Shown here one piece after another: positions 9,260-17,829 of a stretch of 43,396 bases of DNA; position 1 is the first letter of the stretch, and each line of letters opens with the position of its first letter. Origin of the DNA: Pseudomonadota bacterium (lineage in GTDB: Bacteria > Pseudomonadota > Alphaproteobacteria > Rhizobiales > Rhizobiaceae); NCBI GenBank assembly GCA_023390055.1, contig JAEWDP010000083.1, forward strand, positions 1 to 43,396. Reading direction: 5' to 3'. The position numbers were made by a program, and so were the translations under genes. The notes beneath the pieces are model-generated. The model searched no databases. It was not told the DNA's origin and saw only the letters and a program-made list of their open reading frames with translations.

Positions 9260-9287
9260 TCGAAAAAACTGACGCATAGACACAAGA

Positions 9288-9349
9288 ATTCACGAACGGG
9301 CCGTGTGTAGCGACAGCCTGAAGGCACCGTCACGTGCCCGTTCTTGAAT
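9288..9349 (+). other. Intercistronic hairpin between the two binding-protein genes
   Basis: Inverted repeat with GAACGGGC at 9294-9301 pairing with GCCCGTTC at 9336-9343. It extends inward with CGTG/CACG and outward with further A-T/C-G pairs after one mismatch. The 25-base loop is followed by no T-run. It could stabilise the upstream message, attenuate, or mark a processing site. Confidence 0.55.
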
Positions 9350-9374
9350 AAACCAAGGCAACAGGAGGACGCCC

Positions 9375-10403
9375 ATGAAAACGAAAACCCTTTCTCTCAT
9401 GCTATTCGCCGCAACGGCGCTTGGCACGATGCCAGCCTATGCCGCTGGCGAACTCAATGTCATCTGCTCGGCGGATGTCGTCATCTGCGAGCAGATGAAA
9501 GGTGATTTTGAAAAGGCACACAGCGATATCACGGTGAACATGGTCCGCCTGTCGTCTGGCGAAACCTATGCCAAGGTACGCGCTGAAGCCCGTAACCCGA
9601 AGACGGACATCTGGTGGGCCGGTACCGGCGACCCCCATCTTCAGGCTGCATCGGAAGGTCTGACGCTCGAATACAAATCTGAAATGCTTGGTGAACTGAA
9701 CGACTGGGCAAAGAGCCAGGCGGAAAGCTCCGGCTATCGTACGGTTGGTGTTTATGCCGGTGCGCTCGGTTGGGGCATCAACACGGACATCTTCAAGTCG
9801 AAGGGCTACAAGGAGCCTGTCTGCTGGGCCGATCTTCTTAACCCGGAACTGAAGGGTGAGATCCAGATTGCCAACCCGAACTCGTCAGGAACCGCCTATA
9901 CGGCACTTGCATCTCTGGTGCAGATCATGGGTGAGGACGAGGCGTTTGAATATCTGAAGAAGCTGAATGAAAACGTGTCGCAGTACACGAAGTCCGGTTC
10001 GGCTCCCGTGAAGGCTGCGGCGCGCGGCGAAACGGCACTTGGCATCGTCTTCGTCCATGATGCGGTTGCACAGGCGTCTGAAGGCTTCCCGATCAAGTCG
10101 ATCACGCCATGCGAAGGCACCGGATACGAGATCGGCTCGATGTCGATCATCAAGGGTGCTCGCAATCTCGACAATGCCAAGATCTGGTATGACTGGGCCT
10201 TGAGCGCAGAAGTTCAGTCACGCATGAAGGATGCAAAATCCTTCCAGCTGCCGTCGAACAAGAGTGCCGAAATCCCGAAGGAAGCTCCGCGCTTCGAGGA
10301 TATCAAGCTGATCGACTACGATTTCACCACCTATGGTGCGTCGGACAAGCGCAAGGAACTGCTTGAGCGCTGGGATCGCGAGGTTGGCGCAGCTGCCAAC
10401 TGA
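9375..10403 (+). CDS. afuA: Sugar-phosphate-type (AfuA-like) periplasmic binding protein
   Basis: 342 residues with a signal peptide of 23 residues (cleavage after AYA). CAGGAGGAC lies just upstream of the ATG. Family motifs are DIWWAGTGDPHLQA, ANPNSSGTAYTALA, SGSAPVKAAARGET and CEGTGYEIG. After subtracting 23 residues, Ser60, His228, Asp229 and Glu252 become 37, 205, 206 and 229, the residues I recall as contacting glucose-6-phosphate in Actinobacillus AfuA. The Tyr-Tyr pair of ferric-binding FbpA is absent: GIVFVHDAV stands where FbpA has a segment ending in HYY. The most likely ligand is therefore a phosphorylated sugar, not Fe3+. Followed by a strong hairpin and the permease gene. Ligand specificity is inferred from motifs and neighbours. 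Confidence 0.85.
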   Translation: MKTKTLSLMLFAATALGTMPAYAAGELNVICSADVVICEQMKGDFEKAHSDITVNMVRLSSGETYAKVRAEARNPKTDIWWAGTGDPHLQAASEGLTLEYKSEMLGELNDWAKSQAESSGYRTVGVYAGALGWGINTDIFKSKGYKEPVCWADLLNPELKGEIQIANPNSSGTAYTALASLVQIMGEDEAFEYLKKLNENVSQYTKSGSAPVKAAARGETALGIVFVHDAVAQASEGFPIKSITPCEGTGYEIGSMSIIKGARNLDNAKIWYDWALSAEVQSRMKDAKSFQLPSNKSAEIPKEAPRFEDIKLIDYDFTTYGASDKRKELLERWDREVGAAAN

Positions 10404-10412
10404 TGACCTGCC

Positions 10413-10439
10413 GGCGGCACCCTTTTACCGGGTGCCGCC
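10413..10439 (+). other. Perfect 10-bp hairpin after the binding-protein gene
   Basis: GGCGGCACCC (10413-10422), loop TTTTACC, GGGTGCCGCC (10430-10439), starting ten bases after the afuA-like stop. No T-run follows, so a partial terminator or 3'-end stabiliser fits better than a full terminator. Such structures raise binding-protein mRNA over permease mRNA in many ABC operons. Confidence 0.7.
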
Positions 10440-10453
10440 TCCTTAACACGTAA

Positions 10454-12694
10454 ATGACAGTGAGATCGGCCATGAGACATGGAAATCGCAGGCTGGACAT
10501 GGTCCTGGTCCTGGGCGCGGTCGCCTTGATCCTTTTGCCCTGGTACCGGATTGAGGGTGGCTTCTTCGGCCTCGGTTGGTTGGCCGGGTTCCCACTTTCC
10601 CCAGAGGTCGCACCTGGCCTCGTGCAGATTGCGATGCATGGCCGCTTTTGGCTGGTGCCGGTTCTAATCCTTCTTCTTCTTGCAGGACTGGTGCGCCGGG
10701 GTGTGCCGGATCCGATGCGCCGCGGTGCAGCGTTCGTCGGTATCGGGTCGCTTGCGATTTTCTACCTTGCACTCCAGGGCCTTGCCATCGGCTTCTCCGG
10801 CTGGACCTGGCTGATCAGTGAACAGCTTTTCGGGGCACTGCCGGACGGACAGCCGTCGATGGGTGCCGGTGCCGTGGTCGTTTCCATAGTCTTTGTGCTG
10901 ATCTTCGCCCTGGGTCTTGCCGAGCGGGGCTTCATGAAGGGGGACGCCTTCGTGGTCAGCGCGATCTCGCTGCTCGTCTTCCTGGTAACGATCTTCGTGT
11001 TCTACCCGCTTGCCAGCATGTTTATTGGTGCAGTGCAGGACTTTGACGGCTCATTCAATCCAGATAATTTCATCGCCAATCTTCAGGATTCAAGCATCTG
11101 GAGCCTGGCCTGCGTTGTTGGCGCCGGCCGCTGCGGTGTCGCGTGGCGCACGTTCTGGCTTGCCGTGATGACCGGTCTTGGGTCTACCCTGCTTGGCCTT
11201 GCCTTTGCACTTGTAGCCACCCGTACACAATTTCCATTCAAGAAGGGGTTGCGGCTCCTAACGGTCCTGCCGATCATTACGCCGCCATTTGTCATCGGAC
11301 TTGCACTTATACTGCTGTTTGGCCGGGCAGGCGTTGTCACGCAAGGGGTTTCCAGCCTGTTTGGCATCGAACCGGGGCGTTGGCTTTATGGCCTGACGGG
11401 CATCTGGATTGCTCAGGTCCTGTCATTCACACCGATATCGTTTCTCGTGCTGATCGGTGTCGTCGAAGGTGTCAGCCCGTCCATGGAGGAGGCATCCCAG
11501 ACATTGCGGGCCGACCGCTGGAGAACCTTCTGGCATGTTTCGCTGCCATTGATGAAGCCGGGTCTGGCGAATGCCTTCCTGATCGGTTTCATCGAAAGCA
11601 TGGCCGATTTTGGCAATCCGCTCGTCCTTGGTGGCAGTCACGGAGTGCTTTCAACTGAAATCTTCTTTGCCGTCGTCGGCTCGCAGAACGATCCGTCGCG
11701 TGCAGCCGTACTTGCAACGGTGCTGCTTGCCTTCACGTTGTCAGCCTTCCTGGCCCAGCGGCTGTGGCTTTCGGGGAAGAACTACGCCACCGTCACCGGC
11801 AAGGGTGACAGTGGTCAGCATATCGCACTGCCAAGGGGGGTATCCATCGCTGTCCACGCGGTCGTTCTTCCCTGGGTCGCGTTTACCCTCGTTGTTTACG
11901 GCATGATCCTTGTGGGCGGCTTCCTGACAACCTGGGGCCTCGACAACTCACTGACATTCGAGCACTACCGCAAGGCCTTTTCCATCACGTTTGATGGCGG
12001 GATCAAGTGGACCGGGGTTGCCTGGGACTCGTTCTGGACGACCATGGAAATTGCATTGATTTCAGCTCCGCTGACGGCCGCCGTCGGCCTTTTGACAGCC
12101 TATATCATCGTGCGTCAGAAATTTGCGGGCAAGAATGTCTTCGAATTCGCATTGATGATGAGCTTTGCAATTCCCGGAACGGTTATCGGCGTCAGCTACA
12201 TCATGGCCTTCAACCTGCCGCCGCTGGAGATGACGGGTACGGCTCTAATCTTGATCGCCTGCTTTGTCTTCCGCAACATGCCGGTGAGTGTGCGCGGCGG
12301 GATTGCAGCAATGAGCCAACTCGACGGTAGTCTGGACGAAGCATCCATGACGCTGAGGGCGGGCAGTTTCCGAACGATCCGCAAGGTGATCCTGCCGCTT
12401 CTGCGTCCTGCGATCACGGCAGCACTCGTCTATTCCTTCGTGCGTGCCATCACCTCCATCAGTGCTGTCATTTTCCTCGTCAGCGCTCAGTACAACATGG
12501 CGACCGCATACATTGTCGGCCTTGTCGAAAATGGCGAATACGGGGTCGCGATCGCCTATTCCTCCATGCTGATCGTAGTCATGCTCGTCATCATCACCGG
12601 CTTCCAGCTGCTTGTGGGTGAACGACGCCTGCGCCGCGAGAATCGCGTCGCAGGAATTACCCGATCCGCATCTTCTCAGGAGAAAACCGCATGA
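10454..12694 (+). CDS. afuB: Fused double-domain ABC permease (AfuB/FbpB type)
   Basis: 746 residues, polytopic inner-membrane protein with two permease halves in one chain. Each half has an EAA loop for the ATPase: EEASQTLRADRWRTFWHVSLP in the middle (about 346-366) and DEASMTLRAGSFRTIRKVILP near 634-654. The first ~200 residues add extra membrane segments before the first permease domain, as in AfuB proteins, which are longer than ordinary FbpB. The start is uncertain: ATG 10454 has no clear ribosome site, and ATG 10472 (MRHGNRR) has GTGAG at a reasonable distance. It overlaps the ATPase start by four bases (ATGA). Specificity follows the binding proteins. Confidence 0.9.
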   Translation: MTVRSAMRHGNRRLDMVLVLGAVALILLPWYRIEGGFFGLGWLAGFPLSPEVAPGLVQIAMHGRFWLVPVLILLLLAGLVRRGVPDPMRRGAAFVGIGSLAIFYLALQGLAIGFSGWTWLISEQLFGALPDGQPSMGAGAVVVSIVFVLIFALGLAERGFMKGDAFVVSAISLLVFLVTIFVFYPLASMFIGAVQDFDGSFNPDNFIANLQDSSIWSLACVVGAGRCGVAWRTFWLAVMTGLGSTLLGLAFALVATRTQFPFKKGLRLLTVLPIITPPFVIGLALILLFGRAGVVTQGVSSLFGIEPGRWLYGLTGIWIAQVLSFTPISFLVLIGVVEGVSPSMEEASQTLRADRWRTFWHVSLPLMKPGLANAFLIGFIESMADFGNPLVLGGSHGVLSTEIFFAVVGSQNDPSRAAVLATVLLAFTLSAFLAQRLWLSGKNYATVTGKGDSGQHIALPRGVSIAVHAVVLPWVAFTLVVYGMILVGGFLTTWGLDNSLTFEHYRKAFSITFDGGIKWTGVAWDSFWTTMEIALISAPLTAAVGLLTAYIIVRQKFAGKNVFEFALMMSFAIPGTVIGVSYIMAFNLPPLEMTGTALILIACFVFRNMPVSVRGGIAAMSQLDGSLDEASMTLRAGSFRTIRKVILPLLRPAITAALVYSFVRAITSISAVIFLVSAQYNMATAYIVGLVENGEYGVAIAYSSMLIVVMLVIITGFQLLVGERRLRRENRVAGITRSASSQEKTA

Positions 12695-13752
12695 TTTCCC
12701 AAAAAGCAGGTTCCGTCGTCTTCCAGAATGTGCGCAAGACGTTTGGTGCTTTCACCGCAATCCACGACCTGTCGCTCAAAATCGAGCCAGGAACACTGGT
12801 GACATTGCTTGGCCCGTCCGGCTGCGGCAAGACGACGACGCTTCGCATGCTTGCAGGCCTCGAACATCCGACGTCCGGCCGTATTCTCATCGGCGACAAG
12901 GATGTCACCCTGCTTCCCGCCAATGAACGCGATGTGTCGATGGTCTTTCAGTCCTACGCGCTCTTTCCGCATATGACGTCGCTCGAAAATGTCGCTTACG
13001 GGCTGGAATCGTCCGGCCTGAGCGGGAAGGAGGCGCGCGAAAAGGCGGAAGAAGGGCTGGACCTGGTTGGGCTTGCCGGCATGGGGGGACGGCTTCCTGC
13101 CGAACTTTCCGGAGGGCAGCAGCAGCGCGTGGCCGTTGCGCGTGCACTCGTCTTGGAGCCGCAGGTGCTCCTGCTTGACGAACCGCTTTCAAATCTTGAT
13201 GCGCGGTTACGCAGAAAGGTGCGAACAGACATCCGGGAACTGCAGCAGCGGCTTGGGTTTACGGCCGTCTACGTCACGCATGACCGCGATGAGGCACTCG
13301 CGGTATCTGACCGCATCATTGTGATGAAGGAAGGCGTTATTGCGCAGGCCGGCGCGCCGCGCGAGCTATATGAAACACCGGCATCAAGTTTCATTGCCGA
13401 TTTCATGGGCGAGGCGAACGTCATTGATTGTGAAGTCGTTCGCGTCGAAGAGGATACGGCCGCAATCCGTGTCGGTGGCGTCGATCATTTCGTGCCGGCA
13501 GGCAGTGCCAGGCCAGGTGCCGCTCGACTTGCCATTCGTCCGAACGCGTTGGATCTGACCGAAGGAAAGGGAGAGGGCATCGCCGGAAAGGTTCTGCACG
13601 CTGCCTATCTTGGCGATCACATCGAATATGAGATCGATACCGATGTCGGCACCCTCTTCATTGTTGACCATGCAATCGACCGGATCCTCCCTGTTGCCGC
13701 TGATGCCACGCTCGGCTTCAAGGGGCATGGGATTGCACTGGTCGAGGCCTGA
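12691..13752 (+). CDS. afuC: ABC transporter ATPase (AfuC/FbpC type)
   Basis: 353 residues. Walker A GPSGCGKTT at 41-49, Q-loop FQSYALFPHM near 86-95, signature LSGGQ at 139-143, Walker B LLLDEP at 160-165, H-loop VYVTHDRDEA. A C-terminal TOBE-like region follows residue ~240. It energises import through the fused permease at 10454-12694, to which it is translationally coupled by an ATGA overlap. The C-terminal region could also carry regulatory ligand sites, but none is recognisable. Confidence 0.93.
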   Translation: MISQKAGSVVFQNVRKTFGAFTAIHDLSLKIEPGTLVTLLGPSGCGKTTTLRMLAGLEHPTSGRILIGDKDVTLLPANERDVSMVFQSYALFPHMTSLENVAYGLESSGLSGKEAREKAEEGLDLVGLAGMGGRLPAELSGGQQQRVAVARALVLEPQVLLLDEPLSNLDARLRRKVRTDIRELQQRLGFTAVYVTHDRDEALAVSDRIIVMKEGVIAQAGAPRELYETPASSFIADFMGEANVIDCEVVRVEEDTAAIRVGGVDHFVPAGSARPGAARLAIRPNALDLTEGKGEGIAGKVLHAAYLGDHIEYEIDTDVGTLFIVDHAIDRILPVAADATLGFKGHGIALVEA

Positions 13753-13777
13753 CAGAATTTTGCAAGGAATAGCAGAT

Positions 13778-14578
13778 ATGACATCGCAGGAAACAGGGCT
13801 GGACAAGCGTTTTGCCCTTGCCAAGACAATCGCCGAAGAGGCAGGTGCCATGGCGCTGGATTACTTCAACCGGCGCGAAACACTGGTGATTGAGGTCAAG
13901 CGGGACCTTCAGGACGTCGTCTCCATTGCCGACCGCAATGTCGAAGAACGCATTCGCGAGTTGATCGTGGCAAAGTTTCCTGATGACGGGCTTCTGGGGG
14001 AGGAGTTCGGGCTGAGCGAAGGCTCGACCGGCTATACCTGGGTTGTCGATCCGATCGATGGAACCTCCGTCTTCGTCAACGGCATGACGACCTGGTGCGT
14101 GTCCATCGCCATCCTTCATGATAATGAACCGGTGATCGGCGTCATTCAGGCACCCTGCTACAATGAGCTTTATGCAGCATGTGCTGGAAAAGGTGCGAGC
14201 CTGAACGGCAAGTTTTTGACGCTTGATCCGTCACGCACTGTCCAGAACGGCCTGACGGGTATCGGCACAAATAGTTACGTCAAACCGGAACATGGAGGCG
14301 CCATCATCAGCGGACTTCTGCAAGCCGGCGGAAACTTCGTTCGCAATGGATCTGGCGCATTGATGCTTGCCTATGTGGCGGCCGGTCGCCTGGTTGCCTA
14401 TTACGAACCCTATATGCATGCCTGGGACTGCCTTGCCGGCTACTGCCTGGTGAAGGAGGCTGGCGGTTGGTATCTTCCATTCCCGGTCGAGGGGGAGGCG
14501 CTGACGGACGGAGCACCCGTTCTGGCCGGCGGTCCAGGAGCGAAGGCCGACATGGAAAAACTGGCTGGTGTAGATTGA
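13778..14578 (+). CDS. Inositol monophosphatase family phosphatase
   Basis: 266 residues, Mg2+-dependent phosphomonoesterase of the IMPase/FBPase fold. Metal and catalytic motifs are GEEFG at 74-78, DPIDGT at 91-96 and AWDCLAG at 215-221. The ATG at 13778 has AAGGAA eight bases upstream; longer readings would run into the ATPase gene. It starts 25 bp after afuC and is clearly the last gene of the operon. Family members dephosphorylate inositol phosphate, sugar phosphates, histidinol phosphate or PAP, and the exact substrate cannot be read from sequence. In this operon a sugar phosphate brought in by the transporter is the natural guess. No export signal, so cytoplasmic. Confidence 0.88.
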   Translation: MTSQETGLDKRFALAKTIAEEAGAMALDYFNRRETLVIEVKRDLQDVVSIADRNVEERIRELIVAKFPDDGLLGEEFGLSEGSTGYTWVVDPIDGTSVFVNGMTTWCVSIAILHDNEPVIGVIQAPCYNELYAACAGKGASLNGKFLTLDPSRTVQNGLTGIGTNSYVKPEHGGAIISGLLQAGGNFVRNGSGALMLAYVAAGRLVAYYEPYMHAWDCLAGYCLVKEAGGWYLPFPVEGEALTDGAPVLAGGPGAKADMEKLAGVD

Positions 14579-14781
14579 CGATCTCGCGCTGTCTAATCGG
14601 GGTATGGGCAGCATCGGCTCAGCAGTGACCTTCTTGATTGTTTTCTTGTATTCACTCGTTTGTTTCCGCTCCGCGCCCACCTGTCGTTGATCAGCGCGTG
14701 ATACTTTCACAGCTACTGTGTTCGAAAGAATGCAAATTCCTTGGGCTAAGCAGCTATCCGGCAAGCGTTCCGTGTAGGTGA

Positions 14782-15903
14782 CTATTTTTCGTCTTGTAGT
14801 TCTGGCAAGTTCAGCCAGTAGCGGGTGTGCCGGCGCTCCCCGGTTCGCGTCAAGACACCTTGCTCGACCAGATTATGCAAATCGCGCGTGGCCGTCGCCG
14901 GTGACGTGCGAGTGATCGAGATGTAATTCTCGGCGCTCATTCCACCCTTGAAACCGATTGGTCCCTCGCGGAAGATCCTGGCAACCGCCTTTTCCTGCCG
15001 CTCGTTGAATTGACCGCGATATCGGTCGTAAAATCGAGCCTTGCCGATATAGAACGCCACACGTTTGAGCGTGGTCTGTTGCGCTTCAAGGATCGTCTCT
15101 GCAAAATAGACCAGCCAATCCGTGATTTCTAATGTCTTCTGATTGCCGCCAAGATGGTCGTAATAGGCATTACGCGCACGCTCGATCGTAAATGCGAGGG
15201 CGATCAGGCTCGGCTGGCCGATATTCTGTGCCAGGGATTTTTCGGCAAGCGCGCGTCCGAGGCGACCATTCCCATCCTCAAACGGGTGAATGCTCTCGAA
15301 ATACAAATGCCCGATGCCGGCACGTGTGAGCGCGGGCAGGGGGCTTTTGCTGTTCGGGCCGGATCGGTTGAACCAGTTAACAAGCGCGGCCATTTCCGAG
15401 GGGACTTGGTTGGAGGGCGGCGCTTCGTAATAGACGGTCGGCTTGTCGAGACGGCCGGAAACAATCTGCATGGCGTCGGCGTGGGTACGATAGCCGCCGA
15501 TAGTTGCGATCTGGGGATTGCCGCTCATCAACATGGCATGCCATCGGAACAGCGTTTCATGGTCGAGCGATACGGCATAGGAACTGTACACGTCCACCAT
15601 CATTTCCGCGATACCGCGCTCCTGTGGCCGGACGGGGTGGCCATCAGTATGGAGTCCGAGTTGCCGACGTAAAGACGATTGCACGCTCACCCGATCGAGC
15701 ATTTCGCCCTCGATCTTGGAAGTTTTTACTGCTTCATCGCTCAACAACTCGATCCGGAGCAAATCCCGTTCGTCGTCTGTGATATGGCGCATGGCGCCGA
15801 TCACCTCGCCCGAAGCAAGCAGAAAACGCCGCTCCAACGCGTCAAGCGCGGCGGTGTTATATGTAAAATGCGGCCAGTCGGCCAGGGTCCAATTCCATGT
15901 CAT
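14782..15903 (-). CDS. Fic family protein with C-terminal winged helix
   Basis: 373 residues. The Fic active-site motif HPFEDGNGR is at 206-214, so the fold can carry out AMP transfer from ATP. An N-terminal inhibitory motif T-x-x-x-E-G (TSKIEG, 61-66) marks a self-inhibited class II Fic. The N-terminal ~80 residues match the DUF4172-like extension. The last ~55 residues (SITRTSPATATRDLHNLVEQ then RRHTRYWL) look like a winged-helix DNA-binding domain. No separate antitoxin gene is adjacent, consistent with inhibition in cis. The ATG lies in the arm of a perfect inverted repeat (15901-15933), which suggests autoregulation. Target protein unknown. It stands alone, convergent with the phosphatase gene. 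Confidence 0.92.
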   Translation of the reverse strand: MTWNWTLADWPHFTYNTAALDALERRFLLASGEVIGAMRHITDDERDLLRIELLSDEAVKTSKIEGEMLDRVSVQSSLRRQLGLHTDGHPVRPQERGIAEMMVDVYSSYAVSLDHETLFRWHAMLMSGNPQIATIGGYRTHADAMQIVSGRLDKPTVYYEAPPSNQVPSEMAALVNWFNRSGPNSKSPLPALTRAGIGHLYFESIHPFEDGNGRLGRALAEKSLAQNIGQPSLIALAFTIERARNAYYDHLGGNQKTLEITDWLVYFAETILEAQQTTLKRVAFYIGKARFYDRYRGQFNERQEKAVARIFREGPIGFKGGMSAENYISITRTSPATATRDLHNLVEQGVLTRTGERRHTRYWLNLPELQDEK

Positions 15904-15933
15904 GAGCGATAGGGCTGCCTTCTATCGCTCATG
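15901..15933 (-). promoter_or_regulatory. 12-bp perfect inverted repeat over the fic start codon
   Basis: CATGAGCGATAG (15901-15912) and CTATCGCTCATG (15922-15933) are exact reverse complements separated by nine bases. On the transcript the start codon is in the 3' arm and the likely ribosome site (GAAGG) in or next to the loop. It may be an operator for the Fic winged helix, an RNA hairpin gating translation, or both. Confidence 0.6.
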
Positions 15934-16836
15934 ATATGTACAATTATGAGGCATAGCAAGGTAATCTATCCCTCCGCACCATCGACAGTCTGCTTTCCTC
16001 GGTCGATGAATGAATCTGTACCCGTTACGACGATTTCCCGAATTTCAGTTGTTTCTGAAGCCATATCTTTCAGGAACGATGGTGATGGATCTGATGCAGC
16101 GTCAGCATGGTCGCAAGTTCTACCGCACTCATGCCGATCGACTTTCAGGAGCTTTGCAAGCAATGGGAAGTTTCGTAGTTTCAGGAGGTGCACGGTGGCG
16201 TGAGTTACGAAGATTCCGGAATGTCGTATCGAACGCGACCCGCGTCTCGTTTCCGCTCGCAACGCATGGCTGCTCTGCCAATGACAAATTGTTCGTATGC
16301 CCTTGCTCGACGCATAAGGCATCCAGCATTTCATTCTATGTCTGCTGGCTCGCCAATCCCCAACCCATCAAAGCCCATATGGCTCGCATCACATCTCTTT
16401 GATTATACGAGATAATCTTGCCACTTTTTCCGTACGCTTCGGGTTTTTCCGCGATTTTACGCTGACCCTTCCCACAAAGCTGGCTATGGGAAAGGTATTC
16501 CAATCCAGATGGACAGGAAAAGGGGGTGGGGGCATCGACCTTTCCAAATTTACATTGTGGCGTTTAGGCACATTTGTCGTACCGCCATACGTCGAAGATA
16601 CGGGGCCTCGTCCGCTGCCCCGAAAGAACGAACTTGCAGCCAGCCACGCTTCAAATCAGGTGAATGATGGTCTGCTACGCGAGGTGGACGATCACACAAA
16701 CCACATAATGAAGGTGGGGCCTCGTGGAACTGCGACCAAAAGAATGGCCACAGGGGTGCGGGCTAACAGACACCAATGACTGAAAACCATCATTGACAGA
16801 GGCCGTCGGCAAAACGCCAGTTACCGGGTGATAATC
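15934..16836. other. Long stretch without a supported gene
   Basis: About 900 bp between fic and the three-gene envelope operon. Open frames exist on both strands (for example 15966-16334 minus and 16399-16779 plus), but none has recognisable domains, a good ribosome site or protein-like composition throughout. The segment just before 16837 must hold the operon promoter. An imperfect copy of a later sequence occurs at 15988-16014. Confidence 0.5.
15988..16014 (+). repeat. Imperfect direct repeat, left copy
   Basis: GTCTGCTTTCCT followed by about eight variable bases and GAATGAA. The same arrangement recurs at 20278-20303. The pair brackets the three-gene operon and the empty stretch. Confidence 0.3.
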
Positions 16837-17817
16837 ATGCAAGATCAGAACGAACAAATTTCCTTAGGAAAACTGCTTGGAAGAGGGGTATCGTCCCCTG
16901 CCGGTTTGCCGGGGATCGCTACAGTGTGCTTGCTGCTGGCGGTCTTTCTCCCAGTCGTAATCTTCAAGATTCCAAGGGATAGTCAGCTCATTACGCTCGG
17001 ACTGTTTGACAATATAACGGTCTCTGGTTTGAATTATATCGGATGGTGGATATTCATTCCGGTTGCCGCTTTCGGGGTGGCATCGCTGACTAGAATGCTT
17101 CCGGCGATCGCGTCCTATCGGAAGCTAGCCGATCAAGTTGCATTCTTGGCACTTGCTGCCATTCTCGTTTGGGCCGTGATGGGTGGGGCGATCGGTGCCG
17201 ACATCAGGGAAGCCCGCGAGCAGATGCGCGCCATGATGGGAAGCCGAGCGGCAGATCAGTTTCGATTCATCATCTTTCCTTATTTTGGAGCAGTTCTCGC
17301 CGTTGTCGCTCCCATTCTGTTAGCCATCGCGCGTATCAGGGAACGTCCAGCCAGGACCAAGACTACAGCATCGTCACCATCTGGAAATGCCAGAAGCTGG
17401 GCTTCCCGGTGGGGAGTTGTCGTGATTGCCATTGGGCTGGCCGGTATCGCCGCCTGCGGGTTTGCAATCGTCGGTATTGTCGGGTTCTTTGTTTTCGGTG
17501 GCGTCGGGCCGAACTGGCTCCGCTTCATGTTCATCCTTTTTCTGCTTGTCCTGGTGGCTGCTGCGGCAGTCATTGCCCTTGGATATGTGCTCTCGGCGAA
17601 GCTCAATCGCGCGACGGAAATGAAGAGACTGGTGACGGCCGTGATCGGGACTGGATCAGTCGTGGCCGGAATATTGATCGGGATCATGACGGCCGTGGAC
17701 CGCCGGGTCGATTCTATTCCAGCGCTCTTGGCAGTTCTAACTGCCCTTATTCCGCTCGCACTTGTAATCGCCATGGCACTTGCCTCCCGCCGTACACGAT
17801 CCGCCGGCCAAGGCTGA
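16837..17817 (+). CDS. Polytopic membrane protein, unknown function
   Basis: About 326 residues with eight or so hydrophobic segments (near 23-45, 67-86, 100-120, 141-163, 187-220, 226-248, 262-284, 293-315), joined by short charged loops and one basic loop (RIRERPARTKTT). I do not recognise the family. The ATG at 16837 is preferred; an in-frame GTG at 16828 overlaps a GGGTG that could be the ribosome site. First gene of a plus-strand operon with the secreted protein (12 bp downstream) and the Tat-exported thioredoxin-like protein. The context suggests an inner-membrane partner for two exported proteins. No transport or enzyme motif is visible. Confidence 0.75.
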   Translation: MQDQNEQISLGKLLGRGVSSPAGLPGIATVCLLLAVFLPVVIFKIPRDSQLITLGLFDNITVSGLNYIGWWIFIPVAAFGVASLTRMLPAIASYRKLADQVAFLALAAILVWAVMGGAIGADIREAREQMRAMMGSRAADQFRFIIFPYFGAVLAVVAPILLAIARIRERPARTKTTASSPSGNARSWASRWGVVVIAIGLAGIAACGFAIVGIVGFFVFGGVGPNWLRFMFILFLLVLVAAAAVIALGYVLSAKLNRATEMKRLVTAVIGTGSVVAGILIGIMTAVDRRVDSIPALLAVLTALIPLALVIAMALASRRTRSAGQG

Positions 17818-17829
17818 AAGGATGTTCAG

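Noticed and set aside
14231..14764. A 177-codon minus-strand frame over the phosphatase 3' end
   Set aside because: Overlaps the clear inositol-monophosphatase-family gene; no motif.
15966..16334. A 122-codon minus-strand frame in the gene-poor stretch
   Set aside because: Considered as an integrase or transposase remnant, but there are no catalytic residues or family motifs and no ribosome site.
16399..16779. A 126-codon plus-strand frame before the envelope operon
   Set aside because: Low-complexity basic and Pro/Gly-rich text without domain or ribosome site; treated as non-coding.
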